Source: Bacillota bacterium (GTDB taxonomy: Bacteria; Bacillota; Clostridia; Tissierellales; Peptoniphilaceae). From it: a DNA stretch of 64,000 bases. Positions within the stretch are counted from its first letter, which is position 1, and every line of letters starts with the position of its first letter. Position numbers and translations under genes: made by a program. Location: positions 1 to 64,000 of the forward strand of contig JAQYDN010000006.1 in NCBI GenBank assembly GCA_028724185.1. Reading direction: 5' to 3'. This document shows positions 46,767-55,487 of this stretch, piece after piece. The notes beneath the pieces are model-generated. The model did not search any database and had not been told where the DNA came from. It was given only the letters and a program-made list of their open reading frames with translations.

Positions 46767-48413
46767 ATGGAGATTATAACACTAACAGAATTCATTGGAG
46801 CACTCGAAAGTGCTTCGAATTTTTTAGATCAAAATAAAGCAAGGGTCAACGACTTGAACGTGTTTCCCGTCCCGGACGGTGACACGGGAACCAATATGTC
46901 GATGACGATAAAGAGTGCCGTAAAACAAATGAAGCGTTCGAAGAGCGACGATCTCGCGGAGGTCGCCTCGGAAATGAGCCGAGGGGCGCTGATGGGTGCT
47001 CGGGGAAACAGCGGCGTCATCTTGTCTCAACTCTTTAGGGGTTTCGCCGAAGGGCTGGAAGATAAAGAGACGTTGGATATTCAAACGCTTGCCATGGCTT
47101 TTAAAAAAGCTTCGGACATGACCTATCTCGCCGTCATGAAGCCGACGGAGGGGACGATCCTGACCGTAGGACGTGAAAGCGCCGATTTCGCGTTAAAAAA
47201 TGCCAAGAAATATTCAGACGTCATTCTCTTTCTCGAAGCGGTGCTCGAGAAGGCGAAAGAGTCGCTCGCGAATACGCCGAATCTCCTTCCCGTCTTGAAA
47301 GAAGCGGGTGTCGTCGATGCCGGAGGGCAGGGCCTCGTGACGATTTTAGAGGGCGCCTTATTCGCATTAAAGGGCTCTCCCGTCGCCTCGCGGGAAGATC
47401 GGGAAAGCGTCCAGCAGACGCAAAAGCAAGCGAGGCCCGAAATATCGACAGACGACATCAAATACGGTTACTGCACCGAATTTATCGTCACGACGGAAGC
47501 GAATCACGTCGACGAGTTAAAACAAAAGCTCGTCGAGCGCGGCGACAGCCTCCTCGTCGTCGGCGATGAACATATGATTAAGGTACACGTTCACACGAAC
47601 GATCCCGGTCTCGCGCTCCAAAGCGGCTTGGAATACGGCTATTTGAAAGATATTAAAATTGACAATATGCGGATGCAACACTCTCAACGCCTGTTTACTG
47701 CCGAGGAAGTCGACAAAGCGGCGAGTGGCGAAGCCGAAGCGGCGCAAAAGACGATGAAGACCTATGGATTCGTATCGGTTTGCGCGGGAGAGGGCATCGA
47801 GGCGATCTTTAAAGAGGTCGGCGTCGATCACGTCGTGACGGGCGGTCAAACGATGAATCCGAGCACGGAAGATATCCTTTACGGAATCAATCAAGTATCG
47901 GCGGAGCATATCTTCGTCTTGCCGAACAACAGCAATATCTTTCTCGCGGCGCAAGCGGCGGCGGATATTTCCGAAAAAGACGTCGTCGTCTTGAAGACGC
48001 GCTCCATCCCCGAGGGAATCAACGCCTGCATTCACTTTATGCCCGACAGGACGCTCGAAGAAAATGTCGAGGCCATGGAGCGAGCGATCGACGACATTCA
48101 TACGGCACAGGTGACTTATGCCGTGCGCGACACTGAAATTGACGGCATGGCGGTGAAAAAAGGCGACTTTATCGGATTGTCGGAGAAGAAGATCGTGGCG
48201 AAAGCACCGTCCATCGAAGAGACGACCATCGAAGTATTAAAGGAGATCGTCGACGACGACTCGACCTTTATTTCGCTTTACGCCGGCGCCGACGTCGACG
48301 ACGAAAGCATGGAGGCGATGGAAGACAGGCTCGAAGAGGAGTTTTCGGATCTCGATTACGAAGTGATGCGGGGCGACCAGCCGGTCTACTACTATCTAAT
48401 TTCAGTCGAATAA
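46767..48413 (+). CDS. DAK2 domain protein, FakA-like (YloV) fatty acid kinase
   Basis: A 548-residue protein with an N-terminal DhaL (DAK2) ATP-binding domain (about 10-195): NVFPVPDGDTGTNMSMT near 27-43, ARGNSGVILSQLFRG near 72-86 and DAGGQGLVTILEG near 188. The C-terminal part (about 320-548) is a DegV-like/DAK2-associated domain. In Staphylococcus, FakA phosphorylates fatty acids held by FakB. No fakB lies next to it here. The conserved yloU-yloV-recG context supports the assignment. Confidence 0.9.
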   Translation: MEIITLTEFIGALESASNFLDQNKARVNDLNVFPVPDGDTGTNMSMTIKSAVKQMKRSKSDDLAEVASEMSRGALMGARGNSGVILSQLFRGFAEGLEDKETLDIQTLAMAFKKASDMTYLAVMKPTEGTILTVGRESADFALKNAKKYSDVILFLEAVLEKAKESLANTPNLLPVLKEAGVVDAGGQGLVTILEGALFALKGSPVASREDRESVQQTQKQARPEISTDDIKYGYCTEFIVTTEANHVDELKQKLVERGDSLLVVGDEHMIKVHVHTNDPGLALQSGLEYGYLKDIKIDNMRMQHSQRLFTAEEVDKAASGEAEAAQKTMKTYGFVSVCAGEGIEAIFKEVGVDHVVTGGQTMNPSTEDILYGINQVSAEHIFVLPNNSNIFLAAQAAADISEKDVVVLKTRSIPEGINACIHFMPDRTLEENVEAMERAIDDIHTAQVTYAVRDTEIDGMAVKKGDFIGLSEKKIVAKAPSIEETTIEVLKEIVDDDSTFISLYAGADVDDESMEAMEDRLEEEFSDLDYEVMRGDQPVYYYLISVE

Positions 48414-48416
48414 AGG

Positions 48417-48437
48417 GCAGGCGCAAGCCTGCTTTTT
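48417..48437 (+). terminator. Rho-independent terminator before recG
   Basis: GCAGGC (48417-48422), GCAA loop, GCCTGC (48427-48432), then T. Confidence 0.85.
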
Positions 48438-48452
48438 CATTGGAGGCAGCCA

Positions 48453-50480
48453 TTGATTCACAGCTCAATAAAGACGATATCGGGAATAGGCGATAAGACT
48501 GCCGAAAAATTAAAAAAAATGCATATTACCGTCGTCGAGGACTTGTTGTATACCTTGCCTTATCGATACGAGGACGGAACGCATCTTAGAGATTTTGCCC
48601 ACGCGGATTTCGACCATAACCGAACGTATCGCGTCCGACTGTTGAAGAAGGGGAATATACGTTATTTAAAAAAGGGACTCAAGCTGCAACAATTTACCGT
48701 TACAGACGGCGTCGACGTGGGCGAGATCGCGCTCTTCAACATGCCTTTTATGGATAGGAAATTGCGCATCGACGATGTCTATTATCTCTACGGAAAACCC
48801 AAATATTTCAAGGGAAAGATTCAGTTCACCGGTCCGAAGATTTATACGGAAGATGAGAAGAAGGCGGCGCTCAGTATTACGCCGATTTATCCGCTCGTCG
48901 AGGGCATCGGCCAGGGGAGTATGAAGAAGTATATTCAAAACGCGCTTTCGGACGTGGAAGTTCCCTCGATCGTCCCCGCGTATCTGCGCAAACGTTACGG
49001 ACTTTTGACGGAAGATGAGGCGATTCGAACACTTCACCGTCCCGACAGCATGGAGGCCGTCAATCGCGCGAGACAGTCCCTCGTCTTTTCGGAATTTCTA
49101 TGCTTTCAATTGGCGCTCGGACGATTCGACGAAAAGCGCGGCCACGAGGGTTTTGTCATGGATCACGAGGAGCTTTCCGATGCGATCTTATCGGGCCTTC
49201 CTTTTGAATTAACCGACGGACAAGAGGCGGCATGGGAAGACATTAAGGACGATATGGCATCTCCCCGGCGTATGGAACGGCTCGTACAGGGCGATGTCGG
49301 CAGCGGCAAGACCATTCTCGCCTTTCTCGCGATGGCGCGCGCCGTCGCATCGGGCTATCAGGCGATGATGATGGCTCCTACGGAAATTCTCGCGAGACAG
49401 CACTACGAGGACGCTTTTCAGCTGTTGCTTCCCTTGGGCGTGCGCGTCGAATTGCTCACGGGGTCGACGAAACCGGCGAAGCGACGCGAGATTCTCGACC
49501 ATTTTAAGACGGGCGCCTGCGACATCCTCATCGGGACCCACGCGCTCTTTGAGGAGGACATCGACGCGGAGCGAATCGGGCTGACCGTTACCGATGAGCA
49601 ACATCGTTTCGGCGTGATGCAGCGCGAGAGATTGCAGGAAAAGCAATCGAAGAGCGATCGACTCATCATGACGGCGACGCCTATTCCGAGGAGCCTCGGT
49701 ATCGTCATGTACGGCAATACCGACATCTCTTCGATACGGACGATGCCGAAGGGGCGAAAGGCCGTGGAGACGACGGTGATCGGAGACGAGGGTCTCGAGG
49801 GAGCGTACGCGTTTATCGAGCGCTTTCTTCAAACGGGGCAACAGGTGTATGTCGTGTGTCCCTTGATCGAGGAAAATCCCGACTTGTCCTTACACGCCGC
49901 CGAGTCGGTCTACCGTTACTTTAAGCGGACGCGATTTAAGCGATACGGCGTGGGGCTCATCCACGGGCAACAGTCGCCGGAGGAAAAAAATGCCGTCATG
50001 GAGGCGTTTCAGGCGAATGACTATCAAATTTTAATCTCGACGACGGTCATCGAGGTCGGCGTGAACGTCGTCAATGCCAATTTGCTCTTTGTCTTCGATG
50101 CGGACCGCTTCGGTCTCGCGACGCTCCACCAGCTCAGAGGTCGCGTAGGTCGCGGCGACAATAAGGCATATTGCATTCTCCACTCGAGCAACCGGAGTTT
50201 GAAGTCTCAGCAGCGGCTCGGCATCCTCGCGCAGTCGAGCGACGGATTTTACATCGCCGAAGAAGACATGAAGTTGCGAGGCGGGGGAGATTTTTTCGGG
50301 ACGCGCCAATCGGGGATCGCCAATTTCAGAGTGGGCGATCTCTTCGAGGATATGGACATTATGCGCTATGCAAAGATCGAATCGGACGCCATCTTAAAGG
50401 GCGGGCACTTAAACGTCTCGGAGGAACCGGATCTGCTCGCGGGGGTCGAAGCGTACGAGGAGAGAATACGGGGCGTATAG
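48453..50480 (+). CDS. recG: ATP-dependent DNA helicase RecG
   Basis: A 675-residue fork-reversal and branch-migration helicase. The N-terminal wedge domain (about 60-160) is followed by GDVGSGKTILAF near 275-286, MMAPTEILARQHYEDAF near 304-320, VTDEQHRFGV near 377-386 (the RecG Walker B) and HQLRGRVGRGDNKAYCIL near 553-570. Translation starts at TTG (48453), with GGAGG upstream. Length is normal. Confidence 0.95.
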   Translation: MIHSSIKTISGIGDKTAEKLKKMHITVVEDLLYTLPYRYEDGTHLRDFAHADFDHNRTYRVRLLKKGNIRYLKKGLKLQQFTVTDGVDVGEIALFNMPFMDRKLRIDDVYYLYGKPKYFKGKIQFTGPKIYTEDEKKAALSITPIYPLVEGIGQGSMKKYIQNALSDVEVPSIVPAYLRKRYGLLTEDEAIRTLHRPDSMEAVNRARQSLVFSEFLCFQLALGRFDEKRGHEGFVMDHEELSDAILSGLPFELTDGQEAAWEDIKDDMASPRRMERLVQGDVGSGKTILAFLAMARAVASGYQAMMMAPTEILARQHYEDAFQLLLPLGVRVELLTGSTKPAKRREILDHFKTGACDILIGTHALFEEDIDAERIGLTVTDEQHRFGVMQRERLQEKQSKSDRLIMTATPIPRSLGIVMYGNTDISSIRTMPKGRKAVETTVIGDEGLEGAYAFIERFLQTGQQVYVVCPLIEENPDLSLHAAESVYRYFKRTRFKRYGVGLIHGQQSPEEKNAVMEAFQANDYQILISTTVIEVGVNVVNANLLFVFDADRFGLATLHQLRGRVGRGDNKAYCILHSSNRSLKSQQRLGILAQSSDGFYIAEEDMKLRGGGDFFGTRQSGIANFRVGDLFEDMDIMRYAKIESDAILKGGHLNVSEEPDLLAGVEAYEERIRGV

Positions 50481-50497
50481 CTTTCGTTCTTTATAAA

Positions 50498-50526
50498 TTG
50501 TCATAGCGGATACAATATGCTAGAAT
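50498..50526 (+). promoter_or_regulatory. Promoter of rsmD-coaD operon
   Basis: TTGTCA (50498-50503), a 17-base spacer and TAGAAT (50521-50526). The start codon lies only 17 bases downstream, so the leader must be very short. Confidence 0.65.
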
Positions 50527-50542
50527 TTAGGGGAGGTTTTCA

Positions 50543-51097
50543 GTGCGCGTTATAGCGGGAGAATTAAAAGGTCGTCGGTTAAAACACCCGAAGGGAGATC
50601 GCATCCGCCCGACCGAGGATCGCATAAAAGAAAATGTGTTCAACTTGCTTTTCGGACCCTTCGACGGCGCGAAGGTATTGGATCTTTTTGCGGGAACCGG
50701 TCATATCGGAATCGAATTTTTAAGTCGAGGGGCCGAGATGTGTTGGTTTTGTGACAATCATCCGCAAAGCATTCGGTTGATTCGTGATAATCTGAGGGAA
50801 ACCGGGTATAATGGTAAAAGTCAAGTGTTTCAAATGTCGTATGATCTATGTCTCAAGCGCGCAGCTGAAGAGGAAATCACATTTGACTATATTTACATCG
50901 ACCCGCCTTACAAGCATCGCGAATTTTACGATCGGGCGGCCACGTGGATCGGCGAGCACGGTCTTCTCGATACGGGAGGGCGCATCATCTTCGAAGCTCC
51001 CGATACGTATTCTTTTTCGGCGTTCGATCATTTAATATTGACCCGAAAGAAGACGTATGGAAAGAAAATCATTTGGATTTACGAAAGTTGTGATTAA
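50543..51097 (+). CDS. rsmD: 16S rRNA (guanine966-N2)-methyltransferase RsmD
   Basis: A 184-residue Rossmann methyltransferase. The N-terminal RVIAGELKGRRLKHPKGDRIRPTEDRIKENVFN is typical (RVIAGELKGRRL at 2-13, RPTEDRIKENVF near 24-35). VLDLFAGTGHIGIEFLSRGA near 47-66 is the SAM site and DYIYIDPPYKH near 115-125 the catalytic motif. It starts with GTG at 50543, after GGGGAGG. The rsmD-coaD pair is widespread. Confidence 0.95.
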   Translation: MRVIAGELKGRRLKHPKGDRIRPTEDRIKENVFNLLFGPFDGAKVLDLFAGTGHIGIEFLSRGAEMCWFCDNHPQSIRLIRDNLRETGYNGKSQVFQMSYDLCLKRAAEEEITFDYIYIDPPYKHREFYDRAATWIGEHGLLDTGGRIIFEAPDTYSFSAFDHLILTRKKTYGKKIIWIYESCD

Positions 51098-51100
51098 GAA

Positions 51101-51580
51101 TTGAAAGTTATCTATGCCGGTAGTTTCGATCCGGTTACATACGGTCACTTGGATATTATTTTCAGAGCGCGCGAAATTTTTGGAGAAGTCATCGTCGCGG
51201 TTTTAAATAATAAAAACAAGTCGGGGTTTTTTACGACGTCCGAACGACTGGAGTTGCTGGGGAAAACGCTTGAAGGCGAACGTGGCATTGAAATCGACAG
51301 TTTCGAAGGGCTGTTGGTGGATTACGCAAAGAGCAAGGGTATATCGACGGTCGTTCGCGGCTTGCGTTCGAATTCGGATTTTGAGAATGAATATACGGTC
51401 GCGATGGCCAATAAAAATTACGGTACGAATCTTGAAACCGTATTTTTACTTACGACGCAAGATCATCTGTTTATCAGTTCGTCCCTTGCGAGAGAGGTTG
51501 CGACATTCGGAGGAGATACGTCGCTCTTTGTTCCCGAAGTCGTCGGCGATGCTATGAAAAAAAAGGTGAGAGGAAGGTAA
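51101..51580 (+). CDS. coaD: Phosphopantetheine adenylyltransferase
   Basis: Makes dephospho-CoA from 4'-phosphopantetheine and ATP. The nucleotidyltransferase motif GSFDPVTYGHLDII is at residues 7-20, and the second motif LFISSSLAREVATFGGD near 125-141. VVRGLRSNSDFENEY near 86-100 is characteristic. Length 159. It starts with TTG, 3 bases after the rsmD stop; the ribosome site is weak, which fits translational coupling. Confidence 0.95.
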   Translation: MKVIYAGSFDPVTYGHLDIIFRAREIFGEVIVAVLNNKNKSGFFTTSERLELLGKTLEGERGIEIDSFEGLLVDYAKSKGISTVVRGLRSNSDFENEYTVAMANKNYGTNLETVFLLTTQDHLFISSSLAREVATFGGDTSLFVPEVVGDAMKKKVRGR

Positions 51581-51586
51581 GAACTT

Positions 51587-52021
51587 ATGGAAGTTATGCG
51601 TTATATCGAAGATTTAAAAGATCTGCTGGAAGTCAGCTCCACCATTCCGCTAACGGGAAAGACAATGGTCGATAAAGAAGAGATCAACGAGATCTTGAGC
51701 CAAATCGAAGCACAATTCCCACAAGATATGGCGGAAGCTCAGAGCATACGCGATCGAAAAGATGAAATATTCGAGGATGCGAATATGCAGGCGAAACAAA
51801 TCATTCAAGCCGCTCACGTCGAGGCGAAGAAACTCGTCGATGAAAATGAAATCATGGTCGCGGCCCAAGAACAGGCGAGAGAGATCATGAATCGCGCCGA
51901 AATGGAAAGCGAACAAATTCGCCGTTCCGCACGCGATTACGTCGACGAACTTTTGGAAAACACGCAAGTGAATCTCTCGGAAATGATCAAGACGATCAAC
52001 GAAAACAGAAAAGAGCTTTAA
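51587..52021 (+). CDS. Coiled-coil protein of the coaD neighbourhood (V-ATPase subunit H / DivIVA-like)
   Basis: A 144-residue soluble protein, largely helical. The first ~45 residues have a conserved-looking motif IEDLKDLLEVSSTIPLTGK (4-22), and the rest is a long coiled coil rich in Glu, Gln and Ala (about 60-140). No membrane segment or catalytic motif is visible. A coiled-coil gene of this kind often follows coaD in clostridia and is annotated as an ATPase-like or DivIVA-like protein; function is not established. It follows coaD by 6 bases. Confidence 0.65.
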   Translation: MEVMRYIEDLKDLLEVSSTIPLTGKTMVDKEEINEILSQIEAQFPQDMAEAQSIRDRKDEIFEDANMQAKQIIQAAHVEAKKLVDENEIMVAAQEQAREIMNRAEMESEQIRRSARDYVDELLENTQVNLSEMIKTINENRKEL

Positions 52022-52046
52022 AAAAACGGCTTCGCGCCGTTTTTTA
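52021..52046. terminator. Bidirectional terminator between the coaD operon and tmcAL
   Basis: AAAAACGGC and GCCGTTTTT form a stem with a TTCGC loop and have A and T runs on both sides. Confidence 0.85.
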
Positions 52047-53171
52047 TTTTCCGTAAAAATAGCGTCCGAAGTATACGGCGGCCAAGACGTTCCAAAGGTC
52101 GGTCGCCCGCCTTTCGTTGGCTAAAAAGTCGCGCTGTTCGGAAGGGTATTTTTTGGCGTGTTTAAAATTGGTCAGCAGGTTTGCGGAAGTGTGCTTCGCG
52201 CGAGAGAGAAAGCGAATGCCGGCGTCGTTATAGGCGAGGACCTGGAAGGTGTCCTGTTCACTTGCGGCGCGGCGAATATCTTCCGAGTTGAGCCCTAACA
52301 GCTTGTGAAGTAAGATTCTCGATATGCGCCACTTGGAATACCGCTTTGTCTGAGCTCTACTTAAGAAGTCCGAGAAATTAGGACTCGTCTTTAAGTTCTT
52401 TTCGATGCGTCGGTCGATTCCGTTTTCGTATCCGTCGTAGCCGCCGAGCGTAAGCGGCCCCTCCGTCGACAGAAAGCGGTATAGGATATAGAGCACATCG
52501 CACAGCGCTCGTTCGTCGTATTGAGGGGGCGTTTTAAACGAGTAGCGGCTCGCCGCCTCGGGATCGGTGGCATAAAGGCGCCGTATCTCTGTCGCACTCA
52601 GAAGGGGCAGGCGGGGATCGTCGGTTCGCGCGACGAGTTTTAAATCGATGTCTGCGCCCAGCGCCTTCAGCGCCTTGTAGTACCCGTAGGCGAGGAGCGC
52701 GTTGGATTGAAAGAGCTTCTCCCACGACGGGTCTTTTTTCTTCAGTGCGTCCAGATAGGCATGGCTATAAGAGGTGCCTTTTGCCATGGCGTCTTTAAGT
52801 GCTCGGGCGAAGATATCCCTTTGTTCAAAGGCGTAGATTTCATCGAACGTCCGGTTATCGCCCCATTCGGTACCGCAATAGACGGCATCGATCAGCTCCA
52901 GACGATCGGCGATCGACATGGCGCCGAAGGAGAACATCTCTCCGTACGACGTCGCGATCTGTACCGGCAAGGTAATCACGAGGTCGCTTCCGGCGTCGAT
53001 TAAATCGCGGGCGCGCTGAAATTTGTCGGTGACGACCGGCAACCCGCGCTGTGTAAACGATCCGCTCATTAAGATGACAAGACGGTAACCGTCTTCTCTC
53101 GCACGGCGGATCAGGTAGTGGTGTCCGTAGTGGAGGGGATTGGCCTCCATGACGATGAGTGCATATTTCAT
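52044..53171 (-). CDS. tmcAL: tRNA(Met) cytidine acetate ligase
   Basis: A 375-residue nucleotidyltransferase-like enzyme that forms N4-acetylcytidine at the wobble position of elongator tRNA-Met using acetate and ATP. The motif MEANPLHYGHHYLIRRA is at residues 8-24, and DKFQRARDLIDAGSDLVITLP near 48-68. The family pattern (YlbM) is clear. Acetate kinase is the next gene, opposite in direction, a suggestive but unproven link through acetate. ATG at 53171. Confidence 0.9.
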   Translation of the reverse strand: MKYALIVMEANPLHYGHHYLIRRAREDGYRLVILMSGSFTQRGLPVVTDKFQRARDLIDAGSDLVITLPVQIATSYGEMFSFGAMSIADRLELIDAVYCGTEWGDNRTFDEIYAFEQRDIFARALKDAMAKGTSYSHAYLDALKKKDPSWEKLFQSNALLAYGYYKALKALGADIDLKLVARTDDPRLPLLSATEIRRLYATDPEAASRYSFKTPPQYDERALCDVLYILYRFLSTEGPLTLGGYDGYENGIDRRIEKNLKTSPNFSDFLSRAQTKRYSKWRISRILLHKLLGLNSEDIRRAASEQDTFQVLAYNDAGIRFLSRAKHTSANLLTNFKHAKKYPSEQRDFLANERRATDLWNVLAAVYFGRYFYGK

Positions 53172-53201
53172 GGTTTATTTCATTCCTATCTGAGCCATGG
53201 G

Positions 53202-53230
53202 TTAGATATCGAGTACATATATGTTATAAT
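53202..53230 (+). promoter_or_regulatory. Promoter of ackA
   Basis: TTAGAT (53202-53207), a 17-base spacer and a perfect TATAAT (53225-53230), about 38 bases before the start codon. Confidence 0.6.
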
Positions 53231-53268
53231 AATTACGGTAAAAATTAAAATTTATGAGGAGGAAATCG

Positions 53269-54459
53269 ATGAAAATTTTAGTCATTAACTGCGGCAGTTC
53301 TTCTTTGAAGTATCAGTTAATCGATATGGACGATAAGAAGGTCCTCGCAAAGGGTTTAGCTGAACGCATCGGAATTGAAGGCGGAAGAGTAAAATACGAA
53401 GCTGCCGGAAAAGACGAAATCGTCATTGAAGAAATGTTGGAGGATCATAAAGCAGCTCTTAAAATTGTCCTCGACTCGTTGAAACACGAAGAATACGGTG
53501 CCGTAACGAGCCTCGACGAAATCGACGCCGTCGGCCATCGCGTCGTACACGGCGGCGAATCCTTTGCAGAATCGGTCATCATCGACGACAAGGTTATGCA
53601 AGCGATCAACGACAATGTCGAAATTGCACCGCTCCACAACCCGCCGAACATCATCGGTATCGAAGCTTGTAAAGAAATTATGGGCGACGTTCCCATGGTC
53701 GCAGTCTTCGATACGGCTTTCCATCAAACCATCCCGGCATTGAACTATATCTATGCATTGCCCTACGAATACTACGAAAACTACAAGGTTCGTCGCTACG
53801 GCTTCCACGGCACGAGCCATCAATATATTACGGAACGCGCTGCCGATATGCTCGGAAAAGATTTAAACGACGTCAACTTGATTACCTGCCACCTCGGCAA
53901 CGGTTCGAGTATCAGCGCGATTAAAGGCGGCAAGTGCTACGACACGTCCATGGGCTTTACGCCGCTCGAAGGCTTGGCCATGGGTACGCGTTCGGGCGAT
54001 ATGGACCCGGCGATCATTCCGTTTATCATGGACAAGGAAAACTTATCCACCGAAGAGATGTCCAATGTTATGAACAAGAAGAGCGGCGTCTTGGGCGTAA
54101 GCGGTATCTCCAGCGACTTCAGAGACTTGGAGCAGGCAGCCGGAGAGGGCAATGACCGCGCACAACTCGCACTCGACATCTTTGAAAACCGCGTCCGCAA
54201 ATACATCGGCGCTTACTTGACTGAAATGGATCACTGCGACGGCATCGTCTTTACCGCAGGCGTCGGCGAAAACTCCATCACGACCAGAGAGCACGTCGTC
54301 GACGGCTTAAAGAGCTTAGGCATCGAACTCGACAAAGAGAAAAACGACATGCGCGGCAAAGAAGCCATCGTCAGCACCGAATCATCCTCCATCCCCGTTC
54401 TCGTTATCCCGACCAACGAAGAACTTAAGATCGCGATGGAAACGGCAAAACTCGTTTAA
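53269..54459 (+). CDS. ackA: Acetate kinase
   Basis: Interconverts acetate and acetyl phosphate, giving ATP in fermentation. The 396-residue protein has VINCGSSSLKYQLID at 4-18, VGHRVVHGGE near 87-96, FDTAFHQTIP near 144-153, RRYGFHGTSHQY near 171-182 and HLGNGSSISAIKGGKCYDTSMGFTPLEG split over 204-231. The catalytic D in FDTAFH and R in GTRSGDMDP are intact. ATG 53269 follows an AGGAGG site. Codon usage is the A/T-favouring kind of highly expressed genes here. No pta gene lies beside it. Confidence 0.97.
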   Translation: MKILVINCGSSSLKYQLIDMDDKKVLAKGLAERIGIEGGRVKYEAAGKDEIVIEEMLEDHKAALKIVLDSLKHEEYGAVTSLDEIDAVGHRVVHGGESFAESVIIDDKVMQAINDNVEIAPLHNPPNIIGIEACKEIMGDVPMVAVFDTAFHQTIPALNYIYALPYEYYENYKVRRYGFHGTSHQYITERAADMLGKDLNDVNLITCHLGNGSSISAIKGGKCYDTSMGFTPLEGLAMGTRSGDMDPAIIPFIMDKENLSTEEMSNVMNKKSGVLGVSGISSDFRDLEQAAGEGNDRAQLALDIFENRVRKYIGAYLTEMDHCDGIVFTAGVGENSITTREHVVDGLKSLGIELDKEKNDMRGKEAIVSTESSSIPVLVIPTNEELKIAMETAKLV

Positions 54460-54463
54460 TCAC

Positions 54464-54493
54464 TTGACATCGAGGCTCGACCTGTCATATAAT
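54464..54493 (+). promoter_or_regulatory. Promoter of yceD-rpmF
   Basis: Perfect TTGACA (54464-54469), an 18-base spacer and perfect TATAAT (54488-54493), 30 bases before the TTG start. Confidence 0.75.
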
Positions 54494-54522
54494 AACGTGC
54501 AGCGGTTTTAGAGGTGATACCA

Positions 54523-55047
54523 TTGCGTACCGATATTTCTGAATTTTTAAAGGGAAATAGCATTCAAAAAACTGTGTCGGGTGAACTGTCCATTGCCGAC
54601 AGCCCCTTAGATGTCACAGGTTTAGGGCTCGTCGACCCGATCCGATACCATTTGGATATTTACAAAGTCGACGGAGACTTGGATGTCGACGTCGAGGTCA
54701 GCTATTCATTCAACACACACTGCGATCGCTGCTTTAAGGAATTGCAAGAAGATGTTGAAAGCGACTCTCACATCGTCGTCACGACGAAGGATGACGAAGA
54801 GATCGAAGCCAACGTGCTGGTCGTTCCGTCCTTGGAAGAATTTCCCTTGGAAGAATTGGTATTTTCACAAGTTATAACCTCAGTACCGACGAAAGTTCTA
54901 TGCGACGAATCGTGTCGAGGACTTTGTCCGGTCTGTGGAACGGATTTAAACGAACATCCCGATCACGAATGTGAGATGGAAGGGATCAGCCCGTTTGAAT
55001 CTTTAAAGAATTTATTTGACAATGAGTCTGAAGATAGGGAGGTGTAG
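54523..55047 (+). CDS. yceD: YceD family (DUF177) protein
   Basis: A 174-residue protein of the YceD/DUF177 family, usually encoded just before rpmF and linked to rRNA metabolism and ribosome assembly. The typical zinc-like cysteines are CDRCFKEL near 64-71 and [17 protein letters not shown] near 126-142. I choose TTG 54523, because GAGGTG at 54511-54516 is then placed as a ribosome site; a GTG at 54514 overlaps that site. Confidence 0.9.
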   Translation: MRTDISEFLKGNSIQKTVSGELSIADSPLDVTGLGLVDPIRYHLDIYKVDGDLDVDVEVSYSFNTHCDRCFKELQEDVESDSHIVVTTKDDEEIEANVLVVPSLEEFPLEELVFSQVITSVPTKVLCDESCRGLCPVCGTDLNEHPDHECEMEGISPFESLKNLFDNESEDREV

Positions 55048-55049
55048 AA

Positions 55050-55238
55050 ATGGCAGTACCTAAGAGTAAAACTTCGAAACAACGTAAAAACAAGAGACGT
55101 GCATCTTCTTATCGTCTAAATAAAGCAACCGTCGTCGAGTGCCCCAACTGTCACGAGTCTAAGTTGCCTCACCGCGTTTGCCCGACTTGTGGCTACTATG
55201 CGGGAAAAGAGGTAATTTCCAACGGCGAAGAAGCCTAA
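55050..55238 (+). CDS. rpmF: 50S ribosomal protein L32
   Basis: A 62-residue L32 with [18 protein letters not shown] at the start and a four-cysteine zinc ribbon: CPNCHE near 30 and CPTCGYY near 43. It follows yceD by 2 bases. In many Bacillota plsX or fapR follows; here two terminators in tandem end the unit. Confidence 0.96.
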   Translation: MAVPKSKTSKQRKNKRRASSYRLNKATVVECPNCHESKLPHRVCPTCGYYAGKEVISNGEEA

Positions 55239-55246
55239 ATAAGAAT

Positions 55247-55281
55247 TAAAAAAGCTTCCGGTTTTAACCGGAAGCTTTTTT
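55247..55281 (+). terminator. First terminator after rpmF
   Basis: AAAAAAGCTTCCGGT and ACCGGAAGCTTTTTT form a nearly perfect stem around a TTTTA loop. Confidence 0.9.
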
Positions 55282-55287
55282 GTATGA

Positions 55288-55320
55288 GAAAACCCCCGGT
55301 TAGGCCGAGGGTTTTCTTTT
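55288..55320 (+). terminator. Second terminator after rpmF
   Basis: GAAAACCC and GGGTTTTC (with inner CGG/CCG) form a second hairpin followed by TTTT. Between 55321 and 55487 nothing convincing was found. Confidence 0.8.
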
Positions 55321-55487
55321 AGTTTTAGCGATGAAAACTGACATAGTCTCTATGATACCATGCGTTTGAGTTCTGCCAACCATGCAATGATCATAGGAGG
55401 AAATAGAACACCGCTAAATAAAACTTAAAGCTTATATACACGAAATGAAATTGTAAATATGGTGATATATTTATTTTCACATCGTGA

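Noticed and set aside
55360..55428. A 22-codon open frame with a thiolase-like phrase (IIGGNRTPLNK).
   Set aside because: It is very short, has no upstream ribosome site of its own and no continuation in other frames. A remnant is possible but chance is more likely.
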